Notes: generated by a model not told the origin, from the sequence alone. A stretch of DNA of 64,000 nucleotides from Deltaproteobacteria bacterium (GCA_016186945.1 JACPKR010000033.1:1-64000); one strand, 5' to 3'; positions 44,942 to 53,417 are shown, counted from the first letter of the stretch. A program made the numbers and translations.

Positions 44942-46947
44942 CAATAAGGAAGAAACCGATCCGCAAACTCTTTATCGCTAACCGTGGTGAAATATGCCGG
45001 CGCATCGCTTCGACTGCGAAACGGATGGGGATAAAGACAGCTTGTGTGACAACGGGTGCTCCTCCTCCACGCTTCCTCGTAGGCCTGATCGACACCTTTG
45101 TGCCTGTTGATAAGGAGAATGTAGCTCTCTATTTGAACGCAGACAGAATGCTAGCACTTGCCAAACAGGCGGGTGCAGATGCACTACACCCAGGTTTTGG
45201 CTTTCTCTCAGAAAATGAGAGCTTCGCAAGACTTGTCGAAGAAGAGATCGTATGGGTCGGCCCTCCCCCCTCAGCGATGGAAGCCATGGGGCACAAGTCA
45301 GAGGCAAGGAAGATTGCAGAGCGCCTCAAGATTCCGTCTATCCAAGGCGCCAGTGTCCCCGAAAATGTAGATGAGCAAAGTCTACGTAAACTTGCGGAGA
45401 AAGTGGGCTATCCCCTGCTCCTGAAAGCTGCAAAAGGAGGTGGAGGGAAGGGCATGCGAGTTGTGCATGTTCCTCAAGACCTGTGGACGGAAGCTCAGAG
45501 GGCTTTTTCCGAAGCAAGCAGTTATTTCGGGGACGGAACCCTCCTCATCGAGCGTTATCTGGAAAAGGCTCGACATGTAGAAGTGCAAATCCTCGGAGAC
45601 CAACACGGGAACCTCATCACTCTCGGCGATCGCGACTGTTCCGTTCAACGACGCTACCAGAAAATTATAGAGGAGGCACCCGCCCCCGCTTTGACGGAAA
45701 AAACAAGGGAGGCGCTGGCGCAGCAAGCTGTACGCCTTGCCAGGGAGGTAGGCTACTATTCCTGCGGGACCGTGGAATTCCTGCTCGACTGGTCGGAAAG
45801 ATCTCGCACGGCAGAACTTCAGTCGTTCTATTTTCTGGAGATGAACACCCGCCTACAGGTGGAACACCCCGTCACCGAAGCTGTTCTTGGCCTTGACCTT
45901 GTGGAGTGGCAATTGAGAGTAGCCATGGGAGAGGCACTGCCCAACAAGATGCAGACGTATCGGACGCAAGGCCATGCAGTGGAAGCGAGAGTCTATGCAG
46001 AGGATCCCGGACGGAATTTTTTTCCCTCTCCCGGAGCTGTTGCCCACTTTGAGCCATGCCACATCACGGGTGTGCGTTGGGACGTCGGGATTGATAGCGT
46101 CGATGAAATCACACCAGAGTTCGACCCCATGATCGGGAAAGTCATAGCCTGGGGAGAGAACCGACACGCTGCTATTGAACGGCTTAAAGACTCTCTGGAG
46201 AGAACGTTCCTGGCAGGTCCCCCCAACAATGTAGAGTATCTTGTAGAACTTCTTGGCTCCCCTGCTTTTCAGTCAGGTCCTGTCGACACGCAATTTCTTG
46301 TGCACCACCATGAGACCTTGCTTGAGGACCTTCGGAAAAAAAGGGAGGAGCAAGCTTTGGTCGCACAAGAAGTTTTTGAAGTCCTTGAACAGGAAAAGGG
46401 AACTTTTGGCAAGCACGCTCACCATGATCGCCTGTCAGTCCCCGACCTGAGCACCATGATTTTCGGACAGAATTCCAAAGTCGAAAGCTTCCACCCCTCG
46501 CACCCCATTCAGTTGATTTACGAAAACAGGAAGCAGACCATGAGTCGTCCCCCTCTTGTCATTTTCGATGGCCAACTATTGTGGGGCGTTGGGGAGAAAC
46601 AACGCCTGGTCTCGTATACGTCGGTGAAGGAAGGGTCCACCCGCCATCTCTTTGTAAAGGTCGGCGGGCATCATTTCGTTCGGCATCAGGCGGTGCAGAA
46701 TACGCAAAAACGCGGGGCAAACACTCAGGCCCAGACTCATGTCGTTGCACCTGTTCCGGGGAAAGTTGTGCGCATCAATGTGCGGGCAGGCGAGGTGGTT
46801 CAAGCTCACCAGTCACTTTTTGTCCTTGACTCGATGAAGATGGAGTTTAACGTGACTTCCCTCGGAACGGGAACCCTCAAGGAGGTGATGGTGAAAGAAG
46901 GCGAGCAAGTCGCGTCAGGACAAGTGTTGGCGGAAATGCAAAGTTAA
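44938..46947 (+). CDS. acyl-CoA carboxylase biotin-carrying (alpha) subunit, MccA/AtuF-like
   Basis: 669 residues. Biotin carboxylase domain (about 8-455: KLFIANRGEICRRIASTAKRMG, ATP-grasp KAAKGGGGKGMRV, HPVTEAVLGLDLVEWQL), a linker, then a biotinyl domain (about 600-669) with biotin-Lys in DSMKMEFN. It carboxylates biotin with ATP and bicarbonate for the beta subunit at 40469. The N-terminal lobe differs from common members (TTGAPPPRFLVGLIDTFVPV where others have a YSDADR-type motif). Isovaleryl-CoA dehydrogenase and HMG-CoA lyase are not in the window. Confidence 0.9.
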   Translation: MTIRKKPIRKLFIANRGEICRRIASTAKRMGIKTACVTTGAPPPRFLVGLIDTFVPVDKENVALYLNADRMLALAKQAGADALHPGFGFLSENESFARLVEEEIVWVGPPPSAMEAMGHKSEARKIAERLKIPSIQGASVPENVDEQSLRKLAEKVGYPLLLKAAKGGGGKGMRVVHVPQDLWTEAQRAFSEASSYFGDGTLLIERYLEKARHVEVQILGDQHGNLITLGDRDCSVQRRYQKIIEEAPAPALTEKTREALAQQAVRLAREVGYYSCGTVEFLLDWSERSRTAELQSFYFLEMNTRLQVEHPVTEAVLGLDLVEWQLRVAMGEALPNKMQTYRTQGHAVEARVYAEDPGRNFFPSPGAVAHFEPCHITGVRWDVGIDSVDEITPEFDPMIGKVIAWGENRHAAIERLKDSLERTFLAGPPNNVEYLVELLGSPAFQSGPVDTQFLVHHHETLLEDLRKKREEQALVAQEVFEVLEQEKGTFGKHAHHDRLSVPDLSTMIFGQNSKVESFHPSHPIQLIYENRKQTMSRPPLVIFDGQLLWGVGEKQRLVSYTSVKEGSTRHLFVKVGGHHFVRHQAVQNTQKRGANTQAQTHVVAPVPGKVVRINVRAGEVVQAHQSLFVLDSMKMEFNVTSLGTGTLKEVMVKEGEQVASGQVLAEMQS

Positions 46948-46949
46948 CG

Positions 46950-47894
46950 ATGGGAGAGCAGATGAATCTTTCAAGGTTTATGAAAGAGTCAGGGTTTAAG
47001 GTCCTCGCCATGGCGAAACTCAGCTCTTGCGAATACTCCGCAGTTTTGCATCTTATGAATTGCAGTGTTTCGGGAATGGACGAAATCATCACAACATACT
47101 CGGAACTTGCTTCACTCATCGGATACGAGGAAGACGAGCTGGAGGAAGCCCTCCTATCCCTCGCTGAGCGTTTTATAATCAAGTTGAAAGAAGGCGAGTT
47201 ACATGACGCGGACTCCCCAGCGTCAATTAGTCTCGGGATTGAATTCGATTTTCATAAGTGGAATTTGAAAGCTCAGGAAGATTTGACCCCGCAGGATGCC
47301 ATTGTCTACCCCTTCCTTAGGAACAAGAAAGGGCCGGTTACTTTGCATGAAGTCGGCTCACTAACAGGTGAGAAAAAGCAGGAAGCTTGGGAGAAAATTC
47401 TCTCTGAATACGTTAAGCAACGAAGTTTGAATGCTAAAGAACTTGCGAAAGAGGAAGCTTCCGCACGTACATTGGCAGAAACCCATCCACTTGACCACAT
47501 CATGCTTATGCTCGATCATTTCAGAAAACGCATTCGCAATCTGAGCTTACTGGCAAGTTCCTGGCAGCATTACCAAGAACTTTACGAAAGTGAGACCCAC
47601 AAAGTCGATTTCATGCAAGCACGCAAGAAGCACCAGCTCCTAGACGAGCAGTTGAAGAAGTCTGCCCGCGAATGGCTTGCTGACTTCGCAAAGCATAGTC
47701 TAGGACAGGAGGAAATCGCTGTCCTCAAGATGATTATCAAGCACCAGCACCCCCGGCGTCAGCTATATTGGGCCTATCAGGCCCGCGACCGCTTCAGCAA
47801 ACTCACACCGTTTTTCAAGCAAAACGCTGATTTCATGCTTTCCGTGACAACGACGGGCGCGATTGTCAGAAAGAACAAACCCTTGGATGACTAG
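46950..47894 (+). CDS. hypothetical protein, possible winged-helix N-terminus
   Basis: 314 residues beginning 3 bp after the carboxylase stop. Residues about 25-75 (YSELASLIGYEEDELEEALLSLAERFII) look like a winged-helix unit of the DnaD type. The rest is mostly helical and charged, with no transmembrane segment and no catalytic motif I recognise. Its place at the end of the operon suggests co-transcription, but a metabolic role is not supported by sequence. It is followed by a repeat B copy. Confidence 0.6.
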   Translation: MGEQMNLSRFMKESGFKVLAMAKLSSCEYSAVLHLMNCSVSGMDEIITTYSELASLIGYEEDELEEALLSLAERFIIKLKEGELHDADSPASISLGIEFDFHKWNLKAQEDLTPQDAIVYPFLRNKKGPVTLHEVGSLTGEKKQEAWEKILSEYVKQRSLNAKELAKEEASARTLAETHPLDHIMLMLDHFRKRIRNLSLLASSWQHYQELYESETHKVDFMQARKKHQLLDEQLKKSAREWLADFAKHSLGQEEIAVLKMIIKHQHPRRQLYWAYQARDRFSKLTPFFKQNADFMLSVTTTGAIVRKNKPLDD

Positions 47895-47928
47895 CAAGTC
47901 CGAAGCTGTCTGAGATCTTAGGAATTGG

Positions 47929-48021
47929 TATAGTCTTTGAGAAAAAGAATCTGTGGAGAGGACCTTTTTTGAAAAAAAGTTCCCCTCCACACCTCCCCCC
48001 AAAAAACTTTAGATATTGAAG
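47929..48021 (+). repeat. dispersed repeat B, copy 4
   Basis: Left end TATAGTCTTTGAG, hairpin core identical to the other copies, right end TTAGATATTGAAG, followed by TTTTTGAAAA that is shared with copy 6. It forms an inverted pair with copy 5 around a single small membrane-protein gene. Confidence 0.88.
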
Positions 48022-48078
48022 TTTTTGAAAAGGGGCTTGGGGAACTTGAATACTATACTGATTTGTTGCGAAAGGACG

Positions 48079-48084
48079 TATAAT
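48079..48084 (+). promoter_or_regulatory. TATAAT -10 box for the DoxX-like gene
   Basis: A perfect TATAAT 24 bp before the ATG at 48109, within the small cassette between the two inverted repeat B copies. No good -35 hexamer stands at 17 bp, so the promoter may be weak or activator dependent. Confidence 0.4.
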
Positions 48085-48108
48085 AGAAAAAACTCAAGGA
48101 GGTTTTCG

Positions 48109-48489
48109 ATGGCATTACTCACAACGGTTATCGCTCGGATTTTGTTTTCTATCCCGTTTTTAGTCTTCGGCTCGATGCATTTTATGATGCCGGAGAAAAT
48201 GGTGATGGTGGTGCCCGCTTGGGTGCCAGGTGGGGGGCTTTTGTGGGTTTATGTCATAGGAGCCTGTATCTTGGCCGCAGGCGTCAGTATCGTTACTAAG
48301 AAATTCGGAACCATCGCCTGCCCTCTTTTGGCAGCTCTTCTTATGACGTTTGTTGTCACCATTCATATTCCTGGGCTTATGAATCCTGAAATGATGGCGA
48401 TGGCGATGACAGCGATGTTGAAAGACATAGGGTTGGCGGGTGGTGCTTTAACTTGGGCTGGAATCTTCGCAAAAGAAGCTAAAAAGTAG
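48109..48489 (+). CDS. DoxX-like small membrane protein, bracketed by inverted repeat B copies
   Basis: 126 residues from the ATG at 48109, preceded by a strong AAGGAGG. Four hydrophobic segments (about 5-25, 42-62, 68-88, 100-120) with the DoxX-type opening ARILFSIPFLVFGSMHFMMPE. DoxX-family proteins are inner-membrane quinone-linked or redox-accessory proteins; the specific role is unknown. It has its own TATAAT and ribosome-binding site, so gene plus promoter form a self-contained unit between repeat B copies 4 and 5. Confidence 0.75.
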   Translation: MALLTTVIARILFSIPFLVFGSMHFMMPEKMVMVVPAWVPGGGLLWVYVIGACILAAGVSIVTKKFGTIACPLLAALLMTFVVTIHIPGLMNPEMMAMAMTAMLKDIGLAGGALTWAGIFAKEAKK

Positions 48490-48498
48490 TCACCTAAA

Positions 48499-48591
48499 CT
48501 TCAATATCTAAAGTTTTTTGGGGGGAGGCGTGGAGGGGAACTTTTTTTCAAAAAAGGTCCTCTCCACAAATTCTTTTTCTCAAAGACTATA
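48499..48591 (-). repeat. dispersed repeat B, copy 5 (inverted)
   Basis: Reverse orientation of copy 4, from CTTCAATATCTAAAG to CTCAAAGACTATA. It begins 10 bp after the DoxX-like stop and ends 20 bp before the end of the convergent acidic fusion gene. Confidence 0.88.
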
Positions 48592-48610
48592 GAATAATGC
48601 CTTGGTGCTT

Positions 48611-49942
48611 TTAAGCGGCACGTCGAGGTATGGTGAGTTTCAACTCGTCGACTTCGACAACGACTCTGAGTGGTGAAGAGAAAATATGGATGGTCTTGTC
48701 ACCAACTGCGAGTTGGCGTTCGCCATTGCGCATCATGTCAAGGTTGATATTTATGGAAGCTCCGCTATCAAAGCTAATAAAGAGTTCCTGTTGAGGAGAA
48801 AGGTCAACGCTCTTAACCTCCCAGGAGGAACTCGCCAGTTCCGTTCCCTGAGCCTCCTTACGTCGGAAGGTGTCTTCCACAATACGAAGTGTTTCCCGCC
48901 TTTTTTCCCTGTCGGGATCATCGGGAATAGATTCCATTTCCTCCACACCACTAGCTAATTTTTCCTCAAAGACTTCTTCCTCAGAAGGGGCTTCCTCTAG
49001 AAATTCTTCTTCCTCAAACTCCTCTTTTTCTTCTGGCAGGAGGCCCGAGTCGTCGATCTGCACTTCCTCCTGATTCTCGTCCCTATAAACAGGTTTCTCG
49101 AATGGTTTCCTCTCTGCGCTTTCTACGTCGCCTTCCTCTTCAATGAAAGTTTCTCCGGTTTCTTCAATTTCAATTTCCGGAGCCTCGAGTTCGGCTTCTT
49201 CGCTAGTTTCTACTATTTCCAAAGACTCTTCTGGACCCAGGCTTTCTCCTGATTCCTCCTCCATAGGTTCTGAAAAATCAGCCCCACCGCCTGCTGCGTC
49301 TTGGCTATATGGCTTCAGCACATCAACAAACGGTGACACACCCATGCGTTCGATGACATCACCCAGGGATTCCTCATCCTGTACATTTTTGTTGTACAGC
49401 TCCAAAATTTTCTTAGTAAGGTTAGGCACATCGGATTCAGGAATATCTTCAGCTATGAAACTTGAAAGCTCTGGAAAACCGCTCGTCCTGCCTCCTATAT
49501 ACATTCTATACCCGCCATCGTCGCCAATGAGGGAAATGTCCAGCGTATGAGAAGGGACACAATTGCGCATGCATCCATTGATGCCTATCCTGAGTGGACT
49601 AACGGTTTCTACGTCTTTCAACGCTTCGGTGATTTTTACGGATAGTCCTAAAGCGTCCTGCTGGGCAAACGTGCAAAGCTCTCCGATACAAGTCTGGGGT
49701 TGGTGAAGCCCATTCTGGTAGTGCCGCAGCCCGAGACCCACCTCATTGACACGCTTGGCGACAGCAGAAAGCTCTGCTTCGGGAATGTAAATGCCGACCC
49801 TTTGATCTTCAGTCAACTTTGCAATAATAGATTTTTCATCACAAAGCTTGGCTATGCACTCAAGCTGGGAGGGGTTGTATATTCCACCAGGACTCTCTAA
49901 GGCCAGGAAAATGGATCCATTTTTTAGGGCGAAGGTTCCCAT
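48611..49942 (-). CDS. nitrite/sulfite-reductase-like domain fused to a long acidic region
   Basis: 443 residues (AAGGAAC precedes the ATG). Residues 1-75 resemble the ferredoxin-like half of nitrite/sulfite reductases. The next part carries CIGELC and, about 45 residues later, GCMRNC, which recall the four [4Fe-4S]-siroheme Cys of that family, though the first spacing is Cx4C. This is only one half of the usual duplicated enzyme. Residues about 220-345 are extremely Glu-rich, and the last 90 form a small beta-like domain (ELFISFDSGASININLDMM). No partner reductase gene is near. It may bind an Fe-S or siroheme group without full reductase chemistry. A new-looking fusion. Confidence 0.65.
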   Translation of the reverse strand: MGTFALKNGSIFLALESPGGIYNPSQLECIAKLCDEKSIIAKLTEDQRVGIYIPEAELSAVAKRVNEVGLGLRHYQNGLHQPQTCIGELCTFAQQDALGLSVKITEALKDVETVSPLRIGINGCMRNCVPSHTLDISLIGDDGGYRMYIGGRTSGFPELSSFIAEDIPESDVPNLTKKILELYNKNVQDEESLGDVIERMGVSPFVDVLKPYSQDAAGGGADFSEPMEEESGESLGPEESLEIVETSEEAELEAPEIEIEETGETFIEEEGDVESAERKPFEKPVYRDENQEEVQIDDSGLLPEEKEEFEEEEFLEEAPSEEEVFEEKLASGVEEMESIPDDPDREKRRETLRIVEDTFRRKEAQGTELASSSWEVKSVDLSPQQELFISFDSGASININLDMMRNGERQLAVGDKTIHIFSSPLRVVVEVDELKLTIPRRAA

Positions 49943-50073
49943 CTAAGTTCCTTGACATGATCGTCTCTCTTTAATTTCATCGGTGGAAGTCGGGGAGAGT
50001 TGAGTGCAGAGGTATTTTTATGTAACAATACTCTATGAGATCAATATGTTAAAAAGACGGCAGTGAACTGTCG

Positions 50074-50109
50074 CTAGTTGTGATGTTCCATCTAGTTGCG
50101 ATGTTCCAT
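50074..50109 (-). repeat. 18-bp tandem duplication at the end of the XRE-IrrE gene
   Basis: Two adjacent 18-bp units (50074-50091 and 50092-50109) differing at one base. The right-hand unit encodes the last five residues MEHRN plus TAG; the left one repeats MEHHN plus stop just after it. Confidence 0.85.
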
Positions 50110-50991
50110 ATAGTCCGCAAGTCGCTTGTTCATGAGAGACTTGGAGACCCAGAACGCGTTTGCCAATTGTAAGACCACATCAAAGGAGCTGTCGATTTTC
50201 TCCATCTCCCGGCGCAATAGAGCAGGAGGAATCAGAAGCATGCCCGCAAAAATATTTCCACGAATGTCAGTCACTTCCTCAGGAGCCGTTATTAAATCCG
50301 CACAATATTCATGGTGACTCCGGTACAGGAAGAGGAAGAGTTGCTTGGCAGCAAGATAGCGAACGTAAGGTCGCATTTCGGAATCTTTGTAACGAACAAT
50401 CATTCTGAGAGAGGTCTGATCCCCGTGAGACTCAACTGCAAAATCTTCGTTAAGCTCGGGCGTAACTACCAAGTCAATGCCGGGAATGCGACCAAAAATC
50501 TCAGGCAGGTAAACAGGAGCCTCATCTGTGCGATCCCTGAGAATATAAGAAACGACTCGTGCCACTCCTTCCCTATTGAGATCAAACAACTCTTCAAAGG
50601 TTCTTCTCTCACCTTCTTGTTGCCATTTTTCCGGATGTTTAAAAAAGTCTTTCTTGAAATTTTCCAGACTGGCTCCGCTCAGCGAAAAATTTCCGTAACC
50701 CTTGTATTCAAAAACTGCTTCTGTAAGGTCCATTTTTCCCGCTGCTATATCTATCAGTAACCTTTCATCAATCTGAAGGTAATCGGCAAGACTTTTAAGG
50801 GTAGCCAAGGCTCGAATGTTTTTCTTCCCTTTTTTCCAGTGACTGCAATCCGCGGGGTCATAACCGAGGATAGCTCCTACGTCTTGATCAATGATCTTCC
50901 CGTTCCCATCGTAACGAAGAGCCAAGGCTTCCTTACAGAACTTGAACAGATTAGCTGAATGTGGGTAGCGATTTTCAGCAATTTTTTTCAT
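50092..50991 (-). CDS. XRE-HTH plus degenerate ImmA/IrrE domain regulator
   Basis: 299 residues from the ATG at 50991, with GGAG six bases upstream. N-terminal HTH-like region (about 10-85: DQDVGAILGYDPADCSHWKKGKKN). C-terminal ImmA/IrrE-like fold: the segment that should read RFxxAHExxH reads RYLAAKQLFLFLY, so the zinc-binding HExxH is lost (KQxxL). The later family marks NIFAGMLLIPPALLRREM and the closing helix are kept. IrrE/ImmA proteins cleave repressors under stress; this one should be proteolytically dead and may act as a ligand-binding repressor. Its target is unknown. Confidence 0.7.
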   Translation of the reverse strand: MKKIAENRYPHSANLFKFCKEALALRYDGNGKIIDQDVGAILGYDPADCSHWKKGKKNIRALATLKSLADYLQIDERLLIDIAAGKMDLTEAVFEYKGYGNFSLSGASLENFKKDFFKHPEKWQQEGERRTFEELFDLNREGVARVVSYILRDRTDEAPVYLPEIFGRIPGIDLVVTPELNEDFAVESHGDQTSLRMIVRYKDSEMRPYVRYLAAKQLFLFLYRSHHEYCADLITAPEEVTDIRGNIFAGMLLIPPALLRREMEKIDSSFDVVLQLANAFWVSKSLMNKRLADYMEHRN

Positions 50992-51200
50992 CGAAGCTCC
51001 TATCCTGAAAAAAGACGTCGCCACAAACAGCGAAACATGTTCCCTAGCATCCTGCTGGGGTAGCATTATTAATTTGTTATGATTTTCTTCTTAATATTTA
51101 TTAGAAGCTAAATTCTCAAAACAGTCAACCTGCCGGGGGGAATGCTTATCGCGGTTGGGTTGATCCCAATCAAAAAAGAAAGGGACCATGGCCCGCAAAG

Positions 51201-51692
51201 CTATTTTTTGGTTTTTTTTACGGGTTCCAGAAGAAGCATGGCGATAGGGCCAGGGATGCGGTTAACTTTACAGTCGACGGCTTGGACAACCTTTTCAAGA
51301 AGTTCATGGGCACGTTCCGGATTTTCTCGTTCACGTCCCTTGAGTTTGATGGAAACTTTAACTTTGTCTCCTCGCTCCAGGAATTTATTAATCTTGGCAA
51401 GCTTGGTGGCAAGGTCGTGCTCGGAAATATTCACTTTGAATTGAATTTCCTTAAGTGAACTCACAGGCTGTTTTTTAGCTTTTTTAGCTTTCTTTTTTTC
51501 ATACTCCAATTTCTTGAAGTCTTCGATCCGGACCACCGGAGGTTTTGCTTCTGGGCTAACCATCACGAGGTCAAGCCCTAACTCTTCCGCCCTTGTCATC
51601 GCGTCTCGGATAGTTACGATTTCGTTCATACCTGAGCCGACGATTCTCACTTTGTCAAAACGATACGCAATTGACCTGCCAATAATTTCCAA
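51201..51692 (-). CDS. infC: translation initiation factor IF-3
   Basis: About 163 residues. N-domain (ATIRDAM-type, here VTIRDAMTRAEELGLDLVMVSPEAKPPVVRIEDF), a Lys-rich linker, and a C-domain with FKVNISEHDLATKLAKINKFLERGDKVKVSIKLKGRE. It prevents subunit joining and proofreads initiator tRNA. The best start is a TTG at 51692 with AAGGGGAA seven bases upstream; ATT codons two and three triplets later are possible, as infC classically uses AUU. rpmI and rplT do not follow, which is unusual. Confidence 0.92.
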   Translation of the reverse strand: MEIIGRSIAYRFDKVRIVGSGMNEIVTIRDAMTRAEELGLDLVMVSPEAKPPVVRIEDFKKLEYEKKKAKKAKKQPVSSLKEIQFKVNISEHDLATKLAKINKFLERGDKVKVSIKLKGRERENPERAHELLEKVVQAVDCKVNRIPGPIAMLLLEPVKKTKK

Positions 51693-51849
51693 ACATTCCC
51701 CTTTCGTAGGTTAAAGAAATTTCGTTTCAGTTTACCATTCATACCTCAATTGCGACAGAAATGACAAGGGTTCCCCTGTCTTGCCTCTTGGCGTAGGTAG
51801 GGCTAAAGTTTTGCGGGATGGTTCACGATCTTATTACATGGTGGAGAAC

Positions 51850-52065
51850 GATACGCTTTTTGTATGATTCTAGGAATAATTCTTTGAATTCAGAGAATTA
51901 TGGATTTTGGCTGGTATCGGGTTTCGTTCTTCAGAGATGCTTAGGAGCACAGACGGTGCTTGCGTGTCTGGTGCTTCGCGAAGATACCTCAGAGAAGGTA
52001 TAGCCCTGCAAGATGGGTCAGAAAGTAGGGATAGTCTGAGAGAAAGACTGTCCCTCTTCTTTTTT
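51850..52065 (+). ncRNA. candidate structured non-coding RNA
   Basis: The intergenic region on the plus strand has three hairpins in series: 51946-51954 with 51966-51975 (one bulge), 51984-51988 with 51997-52001, and a Rho-independent terminator at 52027-52065. No plus-strand gene precedes the terminator, as the neighbours infC and phoH are both on the minus strand. So the terminator must end an independent transcript. The 5' end is not determined. It does not match tmRNA, RNase P, SRP or 6S RNA motifs I know. Confidence 0.4.
52027..52065 (+). terminator. Rho-independent terminator
   Basis: AGGGATAGTCT (52027-52037) pairs with AGACTGTCCCT (52045-52055) with one G-U pair, followed by CTTCTTTTTT. 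It ends a plus-strand transcript from the 51.7-52.0 kb gap. Confidence 0.7.
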
Positions 52066-52073
52066 ACAGCTTT

Positions 52074-53417
52074 TTACAGCAGCTCTGCTGCAAGGGTCGC
52101 CAACTCACTGCGTTCTCCCTGCTTGAGGGTTATGTGAGCAGCTATTTTGGAATACTTGAATCGTTCGATGACGTAGGTCAGTCCGTTATTGGTCGAGTCG
52201 ATATAGGGGTTGTCGATTTGGAAGGGGTCACCCGTAAGGACGACCTTCGTCCCTTCGCCCGCGCGCGTTAGGATGGTTTTTATCTCGTGCGGAGTAAGGT
52301 TCTGCGACTCGTCCACCACAAAGAATGCGTTGGGCAGGGAACGGCCGCGGATATAGGTGAGCGGTTCAATAGCGAGCAGTCCTTGGTTAACAAGTTCCTG
52401 ATAACTTTTCCCGAAGCGTTTTTGCCTCGCCGCTACGCCGCCTCCTAGTAGAAAATCGAGGCTGTCGTAAATCGGCTGCATCCAGGGGTTCAACTTTTCA
52501 TCCAGGTCACCGGGGAGGAAACCTATATCGTTCCCCATCGCAAAAATGGGCCGGGCGACCAAGAGCTTCTGATAAATATCCTCGTCTGTCGTCTTAGCCA
52601 AGCCAGCAGCGATTGCTATCAGCGTTTTTCCTGTCCCGGCACCTCCCGAAAGAGTCACCAGTTTGATGCGGTCATTGAGGAGGGCCCACAAGCCAAAATT
52701 CTGCTCAATGTTACGAGGATGCACTCCCCAGACACCTTCCGTCTTCGATTGGAGCAAGCTGATTTTTTTCATTTCCAAATCATACAAGCCATGAGCGTAT
52801 TGCCCATGATCAGACTCGTCTTCAATGATAAAAAACTCATTCGCCGCAACAGGTCCGGCTATCCCAAGGGAGTCTGAGTCGATATGTCCGCTTGTGTAGA
52901 GTTCGTTGATAAAGCGCGAGTTGACTTTCACCTTTCGAACGCCGGTGTAAAGATGCGAAATGTCGACCTTGTCCGCTTCGAAATCTTCCGAAGAAAGACC
53001 GAAGGCGTCCGCTTTGATGCGCAGGTTGGAATCTTTTGTGATAACAACTACTTTTCGCTTTTCCTTGAATTTCTTCTGGAGGGAAAGCCCAATCGCCAGA
53101 ATATGGTTATCGGTACTGTTTTCCAGCAACTCTGGAAGAATATCCATGTCCTGCCCAAGATAAACAAACAGCCGACCCGAGTCGGAACGGTCCTCGAAGA
53201 GAGGAATGCCTGCTGACAAGGTGCCCCGCTGGCGCAAACGATCTAGGATACGAGAGACCTCCCTGGCGTTTCGCCCGGTCTCTGTTTGATCTTTCTTAAA
53301 ATGGTCGATCTCCTCTATTACAGAAATGGGAATCACAACATCGTTGTCTTCGAATTTGAAAACACTGTTTGGACCGCTTAACAAAATGTTCGTATCGAGG
53401 ATAAAGATTTTTTTCAT
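52074..53417 (-). CDS. phoH: PIN-PhoH family ATPase
   Basis: 447 residues from the ATG at 53417 (GGGGA upstream); the longer frame runs through repeat B. N-terminal PIN domain (about 1-140, KIFILDTNILLSG with acidic residues of a Mg-dependent RNase), then the PhoH P-loop domain with Walker A SGGAGTGKTLIAIAAG, FVVDESQNLTPHEIKTI and VVLTGDPFQID. PIN-PhoH proteins are RNA-linked helicase-nucleases of the YlaK/PhoH2 type. It is divergent from prkA, with a repeat B copy between them. Confidence 0.88.
   Translation of the reverse strand: MKKIFILDTNILLSGPNSVFKFEDNDVVIPISVIEEIDHFKKDQTETGRNAREVSRILDRLRQRGTLSAGIPLFEDRSDSGRLFVYLGQDMDILPELLENSTDNHILAIGLSLQKKFKEKRKVVVITKDSNLRIKADAFGLSSEDFEADKVDISHLYTGVRKVKVNSRFINELYTSGHIDSDSLGIAGPVAANEFFIIEDESDHGQYAHGLYDLEMKKISLLQSKTEGVWGVHPRNIEQNFGLWALLNDRIKLVTLSGGAGTGKTLIAIAAGLAKTTDEDIYQKLLVARPIFAMGNDIGFLPGDLDEKLNPWMQPIYDSLDFLLGGGVAARQKRFGKSYQELVNQGLLAIEPLTYIRGRSLPNAFFVVDESQNLTPHEIKTILTRAGEGTKVVLTGDPFQIDNPYIDSTNNGLTYVIERFKYSKIAAHITLKQGERSELATLAAELL

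Noticed and set aside
51157-51171. Terminator for infC
   Set aside because: There is a TTGGG/CCCAA stem, but on the minus strand the T-run precedes the hairpin, so it is not a standard terminator.
51907-52137. Small plus-strand protein between infC and phoH
   Set aside because: It runs through the terminator hairpin and into the antisense of phoH, with no ribosome-binding site; a structured RNA explains the region better.
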